A stretch of DNA of 64,000 nucleotides, taken from the NCBI RefSeq assembly GCF_013113735.1, contig NZ_CP053346.1, positions 992,001 through 1,056,000 on the forward strand, read 5' to 3'. A program made the translations under genes and the position numbers. How positions within the stretch are numbered: position 1 is the stretch's first letter; each line of letters begins with the position of its first letter. This document shows, piece after piece, positions 20,672 through 28,626 of this stretch. The DNA is from Sphingomonas sp. AP4-R1. Its GTDB lineage: Bacteria > Pseudomonadota > Alphaproteobacteria > Sphingomonadales > Sphingomonadaceae. The notes beneath the pieces were generated by a model. It saw only the letters and a list, made by a program, of their open reading frames with translations, did no database searches and was not told where the DNA came from.

Positions 20672-21373
20672 TCAAGCTGACTGGGTCAGCTCGTTCCACA
20701 ACGGTTCGACCAGGGTAGATACAAATACGGCGTGCCGCGCGAGTTCCGCGTCGCTTGCGCGATGCGGCCGGGCCGGCCGGAAAAGTCGCTCGATCGGGAC
20801 GGCCGCAAAGGCCGCGTCGTCGACGAGCGCCGCACTGGATTCGGCAAGCGACAGGCCGATCTGGCGACCGCCCTTCAGCTCGACATAGACCTGCGACAGA
20901 AGCTGCGCGTCGAGCAGCGCGCCATGCTTGATCCGCTGGCTGCGATCGATGCCATAGCGGCTGCAGAGCGCATCGAGACTGAGCTTGGCGCCGGGGTGGC
21001 GCGTGCGCGCGATGGCAAGCGTATCCACCATCCGCGTCAGGCTGATGGGCTCCAGCCCGCAGGCCTGCAGCTCCCAGTTCAGGAAGGTGAAATCGAAATT
21101 CGCATTGTGCGCGACGAGCGGGGCATCGCCGATGAATTCCAGCAGATCGGCGGCGACGTCCCCGAACAGGGGCTTATCCGACAGGAAATTCTCGGACAGG
21201 CCGTGAACGGCTTCCGCCTCGGCCGGCATCGAGCGCAGCGGATTGATATAGCGATGGAAATCGCGTCCGGTTTCGACCCGGTTGATCATCTCGATGCAAC
21301 CGATCTCGACGAGCTTGTGGCCCTCGGCGGGATTGAAGCCCGTGGTTTCGGTATCGAAGACGATCTCACGCAT
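20672..21373 (-). CDS. dnaQ: DNA polymerase III epsilon subunit
   Basis: 3'-5' proofreading exonuclease, 233 residues. The DEDDh catalytic set is visible: Asp7 and Glu9 in FDTETTG, the HNANFDFTF motif near 92-100, and the HGALLDAQLL motif near 150-159. Start ATG at 21373. It lies 9 bases after coaE in the leftward ppsR-maf-aroE-coaE-dnaQ operon, an arrangement conserved next to the alphaproteobacterial replication origin. Confidence 0.95.
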   Translation of the reverse strand: MREIVFDTETTGFNPAEGHKLVEIGCIEMINRVETGRDFHRYINPLRSMPAEAEAVHGLSENFLSDKPLFGDVAADLLEFIGDAPLVAHNANFDFTFLNWELQACGLEPISLTRMVDTLAIARTRHPGAKLSLDALCSRYGIDRSQRIKHGALLDAQLLSQVYVELKGGRQIGLSLAESSAALVDDAAFAAVPIERLFRPARPHRASDAELARHAVFVSTLVEPLWNELTQSA

Positions 21374-21382
21374 GGCCGGATA

Positions 21383-21979
21383 CTATCGGCCCGCGCGCGC
21401 GCCCACGCAAGCGAGGATGCGGCGCAGATCGCGACCCGTGCGCTCCTGCGTCCCTCCGGTGGAGAGGATGAAATCGGCACGCCGCCTCTTTTCCGCGTCG
21501 GGCGTCTGCAAGGCTCTGATTCGGGCCAGTTTCGCCGCCGTCATGCCCGGCCGGGCGAGCACCCGCTTGCGCTGTTGCCACGCCGCCGCCGACACCACGA
21601 CGATCGCATCCACCCGACGCCAGCCGCCTTTTTCGAACAGCAAAGGGATATCGAGCACGACGACTCGGCGCGCCCGATAGCGGCGGACAAAGGCGCGACG
21701 CGAACGCTCCACGGCGGGGTGGATCACATGCTCCAGCCGCTCCAGCGCCGCGCGATCCCCGAACACCGCCTGCCCCAGTTTCTCGCGATCGAGGCCGCCC
21801 GCATGCGTCGTGCCGGGAAAGAGCGCCTCGATCGCGGGGAGCAGGGCGCCGCCGGGCCCCTGCAGGCGACGCACCTCCGCATCGGCATCGAAGATCGGGA
21901 TACCGAGTTCGCGGATCATCGCCGCCACGGTCGATTTGCCCATGCCGATCGATCCGGTGAGGCCAATCACGATGCTCAC
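21383..21979 (-). CDS. coaE: Dephospho-CoA kinase
   Basis: Last step of coenzyme A synthesis, phosphorylating the 3'-hydroxyl of dephospho-CoA. The protein is 198 residues. The P-loop is GLTGSIGMGKST near residues 6-17, and DADAEV and VLDIPLLFE follow in order. The start is a GTG at 21979, 16 bases after aroE. The C-terminus is slightly variable but complete. Confidence 0.93.
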   Translation of the reverse strand: MSIVIGLTGSIGMGKSTVAAMIRELGIPIFDADAEVRRLQGPGGALLPAIEALFPGTTHAGGLDREKLGQAVFGDRAALERLEHVIHPAVERSRRAFVRRYRARRVVVLDIPLLFEKGGWRRVDAIVVVSAAAWQQRKRVLARPGMTAAKLARIRALQTPDAEKRRRADFILSTGGTQERTGRDLRRILACVGARAGR

Positions 21980-21995
21980 GGACGCGCCGCCGCGC

Positions 21996-22850
21996 TCAGG
22001 CCGTGAGCAGCAGGCGGAGCGCCGCGTCGCTCTCGGGATCGGAGGGCGGCTCCGCGTCGAACAGCAGGCGGAAAGCGATGCGCGCCTGGCCGAGCAGCAT
22101 CTGCAGCCCGTCGATCGCCGGATGGCCGAGCGCACGCGCCTGCTTCAGCAGCGGCGTCTCCAGCGGCGAATAGACCGCGTCATAGATGATCGCGCCGGGC
22201 GGCATGTGGCTGAAATCCACATCCAGCGCGGGCTGGCCGGTCATGCCCAGCGGTGTCGCGTTGACCACCACATCCAGCCGCCCGTCCGTCTCCTTCCAGT
22301 CGAAATCCTGCGGCTGAGAGAAATGGGCGAGATCGACGACATGGACGTGCGCGGGATCGAACCCCGCCGCGATCTCGGCCGCGGCCTCTTCCTTGCGCGC
22401 GGCGAGGATCAGCGTGAAACCCTTGCTCCACAGGCCATGCGCGATCGCACGCGCAGCGCCGCCCGAACCGAAGATCCGCGCCGTGCGCAGCAGATGCCGC
22501 TCTTCCAGCCAGGGCTTCAGCGGTTCGAGGAAGCCATCGGCGTCGCTATTATAGCCCTTCAGCTTCCCGTCCCGCGCGACGATCGTGTTGACCGCGCCGA
22601 TCCTGCACGCGACCGGATCGATCGCGTCGAGCAGAGGAAGAACCGCCTGCTTGTGTGGGATCGTGACGTTGCAGCCGCGCCAGTCCGGATCGGAGCGCCG
22701 TCCGTCGAGAAAGCTCGCCAGATCCTCGGGGCGGACATGCGCGCGGCGATAATCGCCCGCCAGCCCCAGCCGCTCCAGCCAGAACGTGTGGATGATCGGC
22801 GATTTCGAATGGGCGATCGGATCCCCGATCACCTCTGCGTAAATGCTCAT
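21996..22850 (-). CDS. aroE: Shikimate dehydrogenase
   Basis: NADPH-dependent reduction of 3-dehydroshikimate in aromatic amino-acid synthesis. The protein is 284 residues. The catalytic Lys67 is in NVTIPHK and Asp103 in YNSDADG. The Rossmann segment is IFGSGGAARAI. PLGMTG and the C-terminal DGLQMLLGQA are present. The ATG at 22850 overlaps the maf stop by 4 bases. Confidence 0.95.
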   Translation of the reverse strand: MSIYAEVIGDPIAHSKSPIIHTFWLERLGLAGDYRRAHVRPEDLASFLDGRRSDPDWRGCNVTIPHKQAVLPLLDAIDPVACRIGAVNTIVARDGKLKGYNSDADGFLEPLKPWLEERHLLRTARIFGSGGAARAIAHGLWSKGFTLILAARKEEAAAEIAAGFDPAHVHVVDLAHFSQPQDFDWKETDGRLDVVVNATPLGMTGQPALDVDFSHMPPGAIIYDAVYSPLETPLLKQARALGHPAIDGLQMLLGQARIAFRLLFDAEPPSDPESDAALRLLLTA

Positions 22851-23446
22851 GCCTGGATCACGCCCCGGATGCGAAGCCAGTCGAGCAACGGCAGCAGCGG
22901 CAGGCCCATGATGGTGAACTGGCTTCCCTCAATCCGCGCGAACAATTGCGCGCCGAGCCCCTCGATCCGATAGCCGCCGACGCAGCCGCCGATCGCGGGC
23001 CATTCGTCCTCCAGATAGGACTCGAGAAACGCATCGGAGAAAGGCCGCATCGTCATCTTCGCGACATCGACATAGCGCCAGATCGGCGCGCCGCCGAGCG
23101 CGACGACGGCCGCGCTCGTCAGCCGATGCGTGGTGCCGGCAAGCGCGGCAAGCTGGTCGCGCGCTTCCTCGCGGCTCTCGGCCTTGTCGAGCAGCGCGCC
23201 ATCGGACGCCTGCACGGTGGAATCGCAGCCCAGCACCAGCGCATCGGGATAGCGGCGCGACAGCTTCACCGCCTTCAGCTCGGCCAGCGCATCGGCCAGC
23301 CCGCGCCCGTCATAGCCCTCGGCCTGAAAGGCGAGCTTCGCGGCCTCCTCGTCCACCCCCGCCGCCTCGGCACGGAAAGGCACGCCAGCGGCCTCCAGCA
23401 TGGCGCGGCGCGAGGAGGATTGGGAGGCGAGGATCAGGTCTGTCAT
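22847..23446 (-). CDS. maf: Maf family nucleotide pyrophosphatase
   Basis: House-cleaning pyrophosphatase that hydrolyses non-canonical nucleotides. The protein is 199 residues. ILASQSSSRRAML at the N-terminus and LGCDSTV near residue 75 are the diagnostic blocks. The C-terminal IGGCVGGYRIEGLGAQL is also typical. The ATG at 23446 overlaps the ppsR stop. It belongs to the leftward origin-proximal operon. Confidence 0.94.
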   Translation of the reverse strand: MTDLILASQSSSRRAMLEAAGVPFRAEAAGVDEEAAKLAFQAEGYDGRGLADALAELKAVKLSRRYPDALVLGCDSTVQASDGALLDKAESREEARDQLAALAGTTHRLTSAAVVALGGAPIWRYVDVAKMTMRPFSDAFLESYLEDEWPAIGGCVGGYRIEGLGAQLFARIEGSQFTIMGLPLLPLLDWLRIRGVIQA

Positions 23447-24261
23447 GCTTTCTGCCCGGTGGCGCGTGCGCCCAGAAGGTTGATGATGGCGGCCGCGGTT
23501 TCCTCGATCGAACGGCGCGTGACGTCGATCACCGGCCAGCCCTTGTCCGCGAAGATGCGCCGCGCGAAAGCCAGTTCGCCCGCCACCGCCTCCTGATCGA
23601 CATATGGCGTCTCCGTCACCTGATTCAGCGACAGCAGGCGGTTGCGGCGGATCTGGATCAGCCGGTCGGGACTGGTCGTGAGGCCGACGACGAGCGGATT
23701 TTTCAGCGAATAGAGGATCGGCGGCGGCGGACTTTCCACCACCAGCGGAATGTTCGCGACCTTGTAGCCGCGATTGGCGAGATAGATGGAGGTGGGCGTC
23801 TTCGAGCAGCGCGAGACGCCCGCGAGCAGGATGTCCGCCTCCTCCCAATCCTCGGGCGCGATCCCGTCATCATGCGCGATCGTGAACTGGATCGCATCCA
23901 CGCGCGCGAAATAGGCCGCGTCCAGCGTGTGCTGGCGGCCGGGCTTGGCCTTGGCCTCCTGCCCCAGCAGCCGCTGCAGCGCATCCGTCACCGGATCGAG
24001 CGCGGCGACATGCGGCAGGCCCGCGACCTGGCAGCGCTGCTCCAGTGTGCGGCGCACCTCCGAATTGACGAGCGTATAGATGATGAGCCCCGGCCGCTGG
24101 AGGATCTCCCCCATCACGCGATCCAGATGCCCTTCGGATCGGACCATCGGCCAGAAATGCTTGATCGTCTCCACCCCGTCGAACTGGGCGATGCCGGCCT
24201 TGGCGATCGCCTCGAGCGTTTCGCCGGTGGAATCGGACAGGAGGTGGAGATGCAGACGCAT
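23443..24261 (-). CDS. ppsR: Bifunctional kinase/pyrophosphorylase, PEP synthase or PPDK regulator
   Basis: DUF299-family regulator that phosphorylates and dephosphorylates pyruvate phosphate dikinase or PEP synthase. The protein is 272 residues. The nucleotide-binding loop is GVSRCSKTPTSIYLA near 150-164, and LHLLSDSTGET starts the protein. Which of the two target enzymes is regulated cannot be told from this sequence. It is the first gene of the leftward operon starting at the origin gap. Confidence 0.92.
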   Translation of the reverse strand: MRLHLHLLSDSTGETLEAIAKAGIAQFDGVETIKHFWPMVRSEGHLDRVMGEILQRPGLIIYTLVNSEVRRTLEQRCQVAGLPHVAALDPVTDALQRLLGQEAKAKPGRQHTLDAAYFARVDAIQFTIAHDDGIAPEDWEEADILLAGVSRCSKTPTSIYLANRGYKVANIPLVVESPPPPILYSLKNPLVVGLTTSPDRLIQIRRNRLLSLNQVTETPYVDQEAVAGELAFARRIFADKGWPVIDVTRRSIEETAAAIINLLGARATGQKA

Positions 24262-24347
24262 GAAAACCGGCTCTAGTTACTCTTCCACCGGCGGGGAAGC
24301 GGCACCGGAGCGCGAGAAGCGCTCCGGAATCGGCCCTATGAGAAGCC

Positions 24348-24356
24348 TGTGGAAAA
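24348..24356 (-). other. DnaA box, one mismatch
   Basis: TGTGGAAAA, the reverse complement of TTTTCCACA, one base away from the TTATCCACA consensus. Confidence 0.6.
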
Positions 24357-24440
24357 ATATGGGGGCGACTCGCGCCGAAAAGCCGTGGGCAGGCTCGGGG
24401 ATGCCCTGCGATCCCCGCATCGAAACAGTGATCCCGCCTT

Positions 24441-24449
24441 TTTTCCACA
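24441..24449 (+). other. DnaA box, one mismatch
   Basis: TTTTCCACA within a T-rich run, one base from consensus. Confidence 0.6.
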
Positions 24450-24472
24450 GGGGATCAAACGAAACGGGCACC

Positions 24473-24481
24473 TGTGGATAA
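24473..24481 (-). other. DnaA box, perfect
   Basis: TGTGGATAA, the exact reverse complement of TTATCCACA. Confidence 0.8.
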
Positions 24482-24580
24482 CGGGGGCAGTTTGATCGAC
24501 TCGTCGAATCTAAAGGAGAATCTCGGGCGTCAATCTGTTGGCAAGTCCGACACCGGTGAATAAATCCCGCTTCCGGCCCG

Positions 24581-24600
24581 CCTACAGACTCCTACAGACT
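24581..24600. repeat. Tandem 10-bp repeat in the origin gap
   Basis: CCTACAGACT occurs twice in a row, followed by a partial third unit (CCT) and an AT-rich stretch. Its position between the DnaA boxes and hemE suggests a role in unwinding or in hemE control. Confidence 0.7.
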
Positions 24601-24631
24601 CCTTTCTAAACTCTATTGAATCAGAAGAAGG

Positions 24632-25687
24632 GTGGATCCGATTCCGGCGAATGACGTGCCCGAGAGCCTGACCGACCGTCCCCTCCTCGCCGTTTTGCGC
24701 GGCGAGCGGCGCGATCCCCCGCCTGTGTGGCTGATGCGCCAAGCCGGCCGCTATCTCCCTGAATATCGGGCGTTGCGGGAGGCCAAGGGCGGCTTCCTCG
24801 CCATGTGCTATGATCCGGAAACGGCAGCCGCGATCACGCTCCAGCCGATCCGGCGGTTCGGCTTCGACGGGGCGATCCTGTTTTCCGACATTCTCGTGAT
24901 TCCCCATGCACTTGGGCAGGATCTGTGGTTCGAGACCGGCGAAGGCCCGCGGCTCGCCCCGCCGCTGCTGGATGGCGATCTCAGCGGGTTGAGCGCGAAG
25001 ACGTCCCTGCTCGATCCAGTCTATGAGACGGTGCGCCGGGTGGTGGCGGAGCTTCCGGCCGGGACGACGATGCTGGGCTTCGCGGGATCGCCCTGGACGG
25101 TGGCGACCTACATGGTGGCGGGCGCCGGATCGAAGGACCAGGGTGCGGCGCGAAGGCTCGCCTATGGCGATCCGATCGCCTTCCAGCGCGTGATCGACGC
25201 GATCGTCGGCCTCACGATCGACTATCTGATCGGCCAGATCGATGCCGGCGTGATGGCGGTGCAGCTGTTCGACAGCTGGGCCGGCACGCTCGCGCCGGAT
25301 GAATTCCGTCGCTGGGTGGTCGCACCCAATCGTGCCATCGTGGATGCGGTTCGCGCCGCGCGCCCGGATGCGGCGATCATCGGCTTTCCGAAGGGGATTG
25401 GCGAGAAGCTGCCATTCTATGCGCGGGAAACCGGCGTGGATGCGCTCGGTCTGGACGAGACGATCGATCCGGCCTGGGCGGACGAGGCCTTGCCCAAGGG
25501 CTTGCCGGTGCAGGGAAATCTCGATCCGCTGGCGCTCATCGCCGGTGGCGCGGCACTGGAACGCGCGGTCGGCACGATCCGCGCGGCGCTCAACACGCGG
25601 CCCCATATCTTCAATCTCGGCCACGGAATTCTGCCGGAAACGCCGGTATCGCATGTCGAGCGACTGATCGCTATGGTCCGCCAATGA
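24632..25687 (+). CDS. hemE: Uroporphyrinogen decarboxylase
   Basis: Converts uroporphyrinogen III to coproporphyrinogen III in heme synthesis. The protein is 351 residues. The family start RPPPVWLMRQAGRYLPEYR-like block is present at about residues 25-45 and GFAGSPWTVATYM near 149. The GTG at 24632 follows AGAAGAAGG directly; a second in-frame GTG at 24656 is an alternative. The stop overlaps the hemJ ATG. Confidence 0.95.
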   Translation: MDPIPANDVPESLTDRPLLAVLRGERRDPPPVWLMRQAGRYLPEYRALREAKGGFLAMCYDPETAAAITLQPIRRFGFDGAILFSDILVIPHALGQDLWFETGEGPRLAPPLLDGDLSGLSAKTSLLDPVYETVRRVVAELPAGTTMLGFAGSPWTVATYMVAGAGSKDQGAARRLAYGDPIAFQRVIDAIVGLTIDYLIGQIDAGVMAVQLFDSWAGTLAPDEFRRWVVAPNRAIVDAVRAARPDAAIIGFPKGIGEKLPFYARETGVDALGLDETIDPAWADEALPKGLPVQGNLDPLALIAGGAALERAVGTIRAALNTRPHIFNLGHGILPETPVSHVERLIAMVRQ

Positions 25688-26154
25688 CCCCCCTGAGCCT
25701 GGGAGCCGTGCTCGCCTTGACGTATGAATGGATCAAGGCCGGCCATGTCATTTTCGTGATCTTCTGGATCGCGGGCCTGTTCATGCTGCCGCGCTATTAC
25801 ATCTACCATCAGGAATCCCCGCCGGGCTCGGCCGAGGAGAAGCGCTGGATCGATCGCGAGCGGAAGCTGCGCAACATCATCATCACGCCCTCGATGATTC
25901 TCGTCTGGCTGTTCGGCGGCATCCTCGCCTGGCAGCTCGGCCTGTTTTCGGGCGGCGGCGGGCTCGGCTGGCTGCACCTGAAGATCCTGCTGGTGCTCGG
26001 CCTGTCCGGCTATCACGGCTACATGGTCGGCTATGGCAAGAAGCTGGCGCGTGGCGAGCGGCCGGTGAGCGGCAAGGCGCTCAGGATGATGAACGAAATT
26101 CCGGGGATCGTGACCGCCGTGATCGTCATTCTGGTGATCGTGAAGCCGTTCTGA
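25684..26154 (+). CDS. hemJ: Protoporphyrinogen oxidase HemJ
   Basis: Integral membrane enzyme oxidising protoporphyrinogen IX to protoporphyrin IX, of the CopD-like/UPF0093 family. The protein is 156 residues with four predicted membrane helices. The conserved His21 (KAGHVIFVIFW) and Lys100 (LHLKILLVLGLSGYH) are present. It overlaps hemE by 4 bases and precedes rho, the usual alphaproteobacterial order. Confidence 0.92.
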   Translation: MTPLSLGAVLALTYEWIKAGHVIFVIFWIAGLFMLPRYYIYHQESPPGSAEEKRWIDRERKLRNIIITPSMILVWLFGGILAWQLGLFSGGGGLGWLHLKILLVLGLSGYHGYMVGYGKKLARGERPVSGKALRMMNEIPGIVTAVIVILVIVKPF

Positions 26155-26354
26155 TCGGGATTGTCGATTGAAGGGGCTTGCGGGCCATGACTCGGACCAC
26201 CATCTGACGGCTTGACGACAGGCGACGCGGCATTTACGCCTCCGCCAAAGGCCCAACGCGTTCTGCGCGGGTCTCCAGCCTTCAAGCTCAGAAGAATGTC
26301 GCCCGCTCCGGCCCGCGCGTCTCCCCTCCCCCGATCCATCACCGGACTGCCCAG
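26155..26354 (+). promoter_or_regulatory. rho leader with candidate promoter and C-rich segment
   Basis: A 200-bp gap between hemJ and rho. TTGACG at 26212-26217 followed after 15-17 bases by TTTACG/TACGCC is a plausible promoter. The last 35 bases before the rho ATG (26319-26353) are C-rich and G-poor, with CTCCCCTCCCCC and ATCCATCACC segments. That is the kind of unstructured RNA Rho binds, so autoregulatory termination is possible. Confidence 0.4.
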
Positions 26355-27611
26355 ATGCACCTGAAAGACCTCAAGAAAAAAACGCCCGCCGAACTGGTCG
26401 CCATGGCCGAGGAGCGCGGCGTCGAGGGCGCATCGACGATGCGGAAGCAGGATCTGATGTTCGGCATCCTCAAGGCCGAGGCCGAAGAGGGCGAGCAGAT
26501 CCTGGGTCTGGGTACGATCGAGGTGCTGCAGGACGGCTTCGGATTCCTCCGCAGCCCCGAGGCGAACTATCTCGCCGGGCCCGACGACATCTATGTCTCG
26601 CCGAACCAGGTCCGTAAATTCGGCCTGAGAACCGGTGACACGGTGGAAGGCGAGATTCGGGAGCCGAAGGACGGCGAACGCTATTTCGCGCTCACACGGC
26701 TCACACAGGTCAATTTCGACGATCCCTCGGCCGTCCGCCACCGCGTCAATTTCGACAATCTGACGCCGCTCTACCCCGAGCAGAAGCTGACGCTGGATCC
26801 GCAGGATCCGACCAACAAGGATAAATCCAGCCGCGTGATCGATCTGGTCAGCCCGCAGGGCAAAGGCCAGCGCACGCTGATCGTGGCGCCGCCGCGCGTC
26901 GGCAAGACGGTGATGCTCCAGAACATCGCCAAGGCGATCACGGACAATCACCCCGAAGTGTTCCTGATCGTGCTGCTGATCGACGAGCGGCCGGAGGAAG
27001 TGACCGACATGCAGCGCTCGGTGAAGGGCGAGGTCGTCTCCTCCACCTTCGACGAGCCCGCGACGCGCCACGTGCAGGTCGCCGAGATGGTGATCGAGAA
27101 GGCCAAGCGCCTCGTCGAGCACAAGAAGGACGTCGTGATCCTGCTCGATTCGATCACGCGCTTGGGCCGTGCCTACAACACGGTCGTGCCGTCGTCGGGC
27201 AAGGTGCTGACGGGCGGTGTCGATGCCAATGCGCTCCAGCGGCCGAAGCGATTCTTCGGTGCGGCGCGCAACATCGAGGAAGGCGGCTCGCTCTCCATCA
27301 TCGCGACGGCCCTGATCGATACGGGCAGCCGCATGGACGAAGTGATCTTCGAAGAGTTCAAGGGCACCGGCAACTCGGAAATCGTGCTGGACCGCAAGGT
27401 GGCCGACAAGCGCATCTTCCCGGCGATGGACGTCGGCAAGTCCGGCACGCGCAAGGAGGAGCTGCTGCTCGACAAGAGCAAGCTCTCCAAGATGTGGGTG
27501 CTGCGCCGGATCCTCATGCAGATGGGCACCACCGATGCGATGGAGTTCCTGCTCGACAAGATGAAGGATTCGAAGACCAACGAGGATTTCTTCGACTCGA
27601 TGAACCAGTAA
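26355..27611 (+). CDS. rho: Transcription termination factor Rho
   Basis: Hexameric RNA helicase that ends transcription. The protein is 418 residues. The N-terminal Rho domain starts [20 protein letters not shown], the cold-shock-like RNA-binding part contains [27 protein letters not shown] residues, and Walker A APPRVGKT lies near residue 179-186. The Q-loop region [20 protein letters not shown] is intact. It has no long N-terminal insert. A hairpin follows the stop by 13 bases. Confidence 0.97.
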   Translation: MHLKDLKKKTPAELVAMAEERGVEGASTMRKQDLMFGILKAEAEEGEQILGLGTIEVLQDGFGFLRSPEANYLAGPDDIYVSPNQVRKFGLRTGDTVEGEIREPKDGERYFALTRLTQVNFDDPSAVRHRVNFDNLTPLYPEQKLTLDPQDPTNKDKSSRVIDLVSPQGKGQRTLIVAPPRVGKTVMLQNIAKAITDNHPEVFLIVLLIDERPEEVTDMQRSVKGEVVSSTFDEPATRHVQVAEMVIEKAKRLVEHKKDVVILLDSITRLGRAYNTVVPSSGKVLTGGVDANALQRPKRFFGAARNIEEGGSLSIIATALIDTGSRMDEVIFEEFKGTGNSEIVLDRKVADKRIFPAMDVGKSGTRKEELLLDKSKLSKMWVLRRILMQMGTTDAMEFLLDKMKDSKTNEDFFDSMNQ

Positions 27612-27623
27612 TCCGCAGCCGGG

Positions 27624-27644
27624 CCTGCCGCATATTGCGGCAGG
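27624..27644 (+). terminator. Hairpin after rho
   Basis: CCTGCCGCA-tat-TGCGGCAGG, a perfect 9-bp stem 13 bases after the rho stop. No T tract follows. A second short GC hairpin (GGGCC-aaa-GGCCC) lies near 27664-27680. Confidence 0.65.
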
Positions 27645-27722
27645 ACTCCGGCAAGGACGGTCGGCGGGCCAAAGGCCCGTCCGATGCGTGGGCTTTGCCC
27701 ACGCGACACCCCGATACCGCCA

Positions 27723-27816
27723 TCATGCTGAACCTGTTTCAGCACTCATGAACCGACCTGTCTGCCCCGCCTGCCCTCGGCGGCGGGCACTGGATGCTGA
27801 AACAAGTTCGGCATGA
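27723..27816. repeat. Long inverted repeat, 'TGCTGAA..TTTCAGCA' type
   Basis: The arms 27723-27744 and 27795-27816 match in 20 of 22 positions when one is reverse-complemented. The loop is GC-rich. It is placed between rho and the TerC gene. It looks like a dispersed intergenic palindrome rather than a gene. Confidence 0.8.
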
Positions 27817-27864
27817 CGGTCGGGATGAATCGACAGGCCCGTCCCGGCCCGATAACAGCAACCT

Positions 27865-28512
27865 ATGCTCGAGCTTTGGCAGCACATCGTCGCGGATTTC
27901 GCGAGTTTCGGATCGACGGCGGCGCTGGCCGCTTTCGGCCAGGTGCTGATGATCGACGTGATGCTGGCGGGCGACAATGCGATCGTGGTCGGCGCGCTGG
28001 CGGCGGGCTTGCCGGCCGAGCAGCGTCGCAAGGTGATCCTGATCGGCATTCTCGCGGCGCTGGTGCTGCGGATCGCATTCGCCCTGATCGTCACGCAATT
28101 GCTGCAGGTGGTAGGCCTCGTTTTCGCGGGTGGGCTGCTGCTGTTGTGGGTCGCGTGGAGGATGTGGCGCGAGCTGCGCGACGATCCCAAGACCGAAGCG
28201 CACGAAGATCTGAAGCCCGTGCGGAGCTTCGCCGCTGCCGCATGGGCGGTCGCGGTGGCCGACATCAGCATGAGCCTGGACAATGTGCTGGCGGTGGCCG
28301 GCGCCGCGCGCGCGCATCCGGGCATCCTCATCATCGGGCTGGTGCTGTCGGTGATCCTGATGGGTGTGGCGGCCAATGTGCTGGCCAAGGTGATCGAGCG
28401 CTATCGCTGGATCGCCTATTTCGGCCTGCTGGTGATCCTCTACGTCGCCGCCAAGATGATCTACGACGGGATCACGAACACCGACGTGGGGTTGCTGACG
28501 CTTTTCTCCTGA
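27865..28512 (+). CDS. TerC family integral membrane protein
   Basis: A 215-residue membrane protein of the TerC/YjbE family with about seven helices. The two conserved acidic motifs are DVMLAGDNAIVVG (near 31-43) and DISMSLDNVLAV (near 133-144), separated by a cytoplasmic loop. Family members export manganese or help load metals into secreted enzymes; which applies here is unknown. No SD match stands out before the ATG at 27865. A palindrome lies on each side. Confidence 0.9.
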   Translation: MLELWQHIVADFASFGSTAALAAFGQVLMIDVMLAGDNAIVVGALAAGLPAEQRRKVILIGILAALVLRIAFALIVTQLLQVVGLVFAGGLLLLWVAWRMWRELRDDPKTEAHEDLKPVRSFAAAAWAVAVADISMSLDNVLAVAGAARAHPGILIIGLVLSVILMGVAANVLAKVIERYRWIAYFGLLVILYVAAKMIYDGITNTDVGLLTLFS

Positions 28513-28534
28513 CGCTGTCTTCCCAGGAAGCCAT

Positions 28535-28608
28535 CGTCATTGCGAGCGTAGAGAAGCTATCTAGCTCCGAGTGGGGGACTGGATTGCTTCGCTGCGCTCG
28601 CAATGACG
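28535..28608. repeat. Inverted repeat, 'CGTCATTGCGAGCG' type
   Basis: Perfect 14-bp arms at 28535-28548 and 28595-28608 enclose a 46-base interior with AGAAGCTAT and GGATTGCTTCGC. It lies between the convergent TerC and quinone oxidoreductase genes. Very similar 'GTCATTGCGAG' elements are widespread in bacterial genomes. Confidence 0.85.
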
Positions 28609-28626
28609 AATGTTTCTCAGACGGCT

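Larger units (their letters stand above)
24262..24631. other. oriC: Probable chromosomal replication origin (oriC)
   Basis: A 370-bp gene-free, AT-richer gap between divergent ppsR and hemE. It holds one perfect DnaA box and two with a single mismatch, two tandem 10-bp repeats and a T/A-rich stretch near 24601-24625 that could be the unwinding element. In Caulobacter and other alphaproteobacteria the origin lies beside hemE. The flanking genes (maf-aroE-coaE-dnaQ on one side, hemE-hemJ-rho-mnmEG-rsmG-parAB on the other) and two nearby parS sites fit this. No clear CtrA-type site was seen. Confidence 0.75.
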
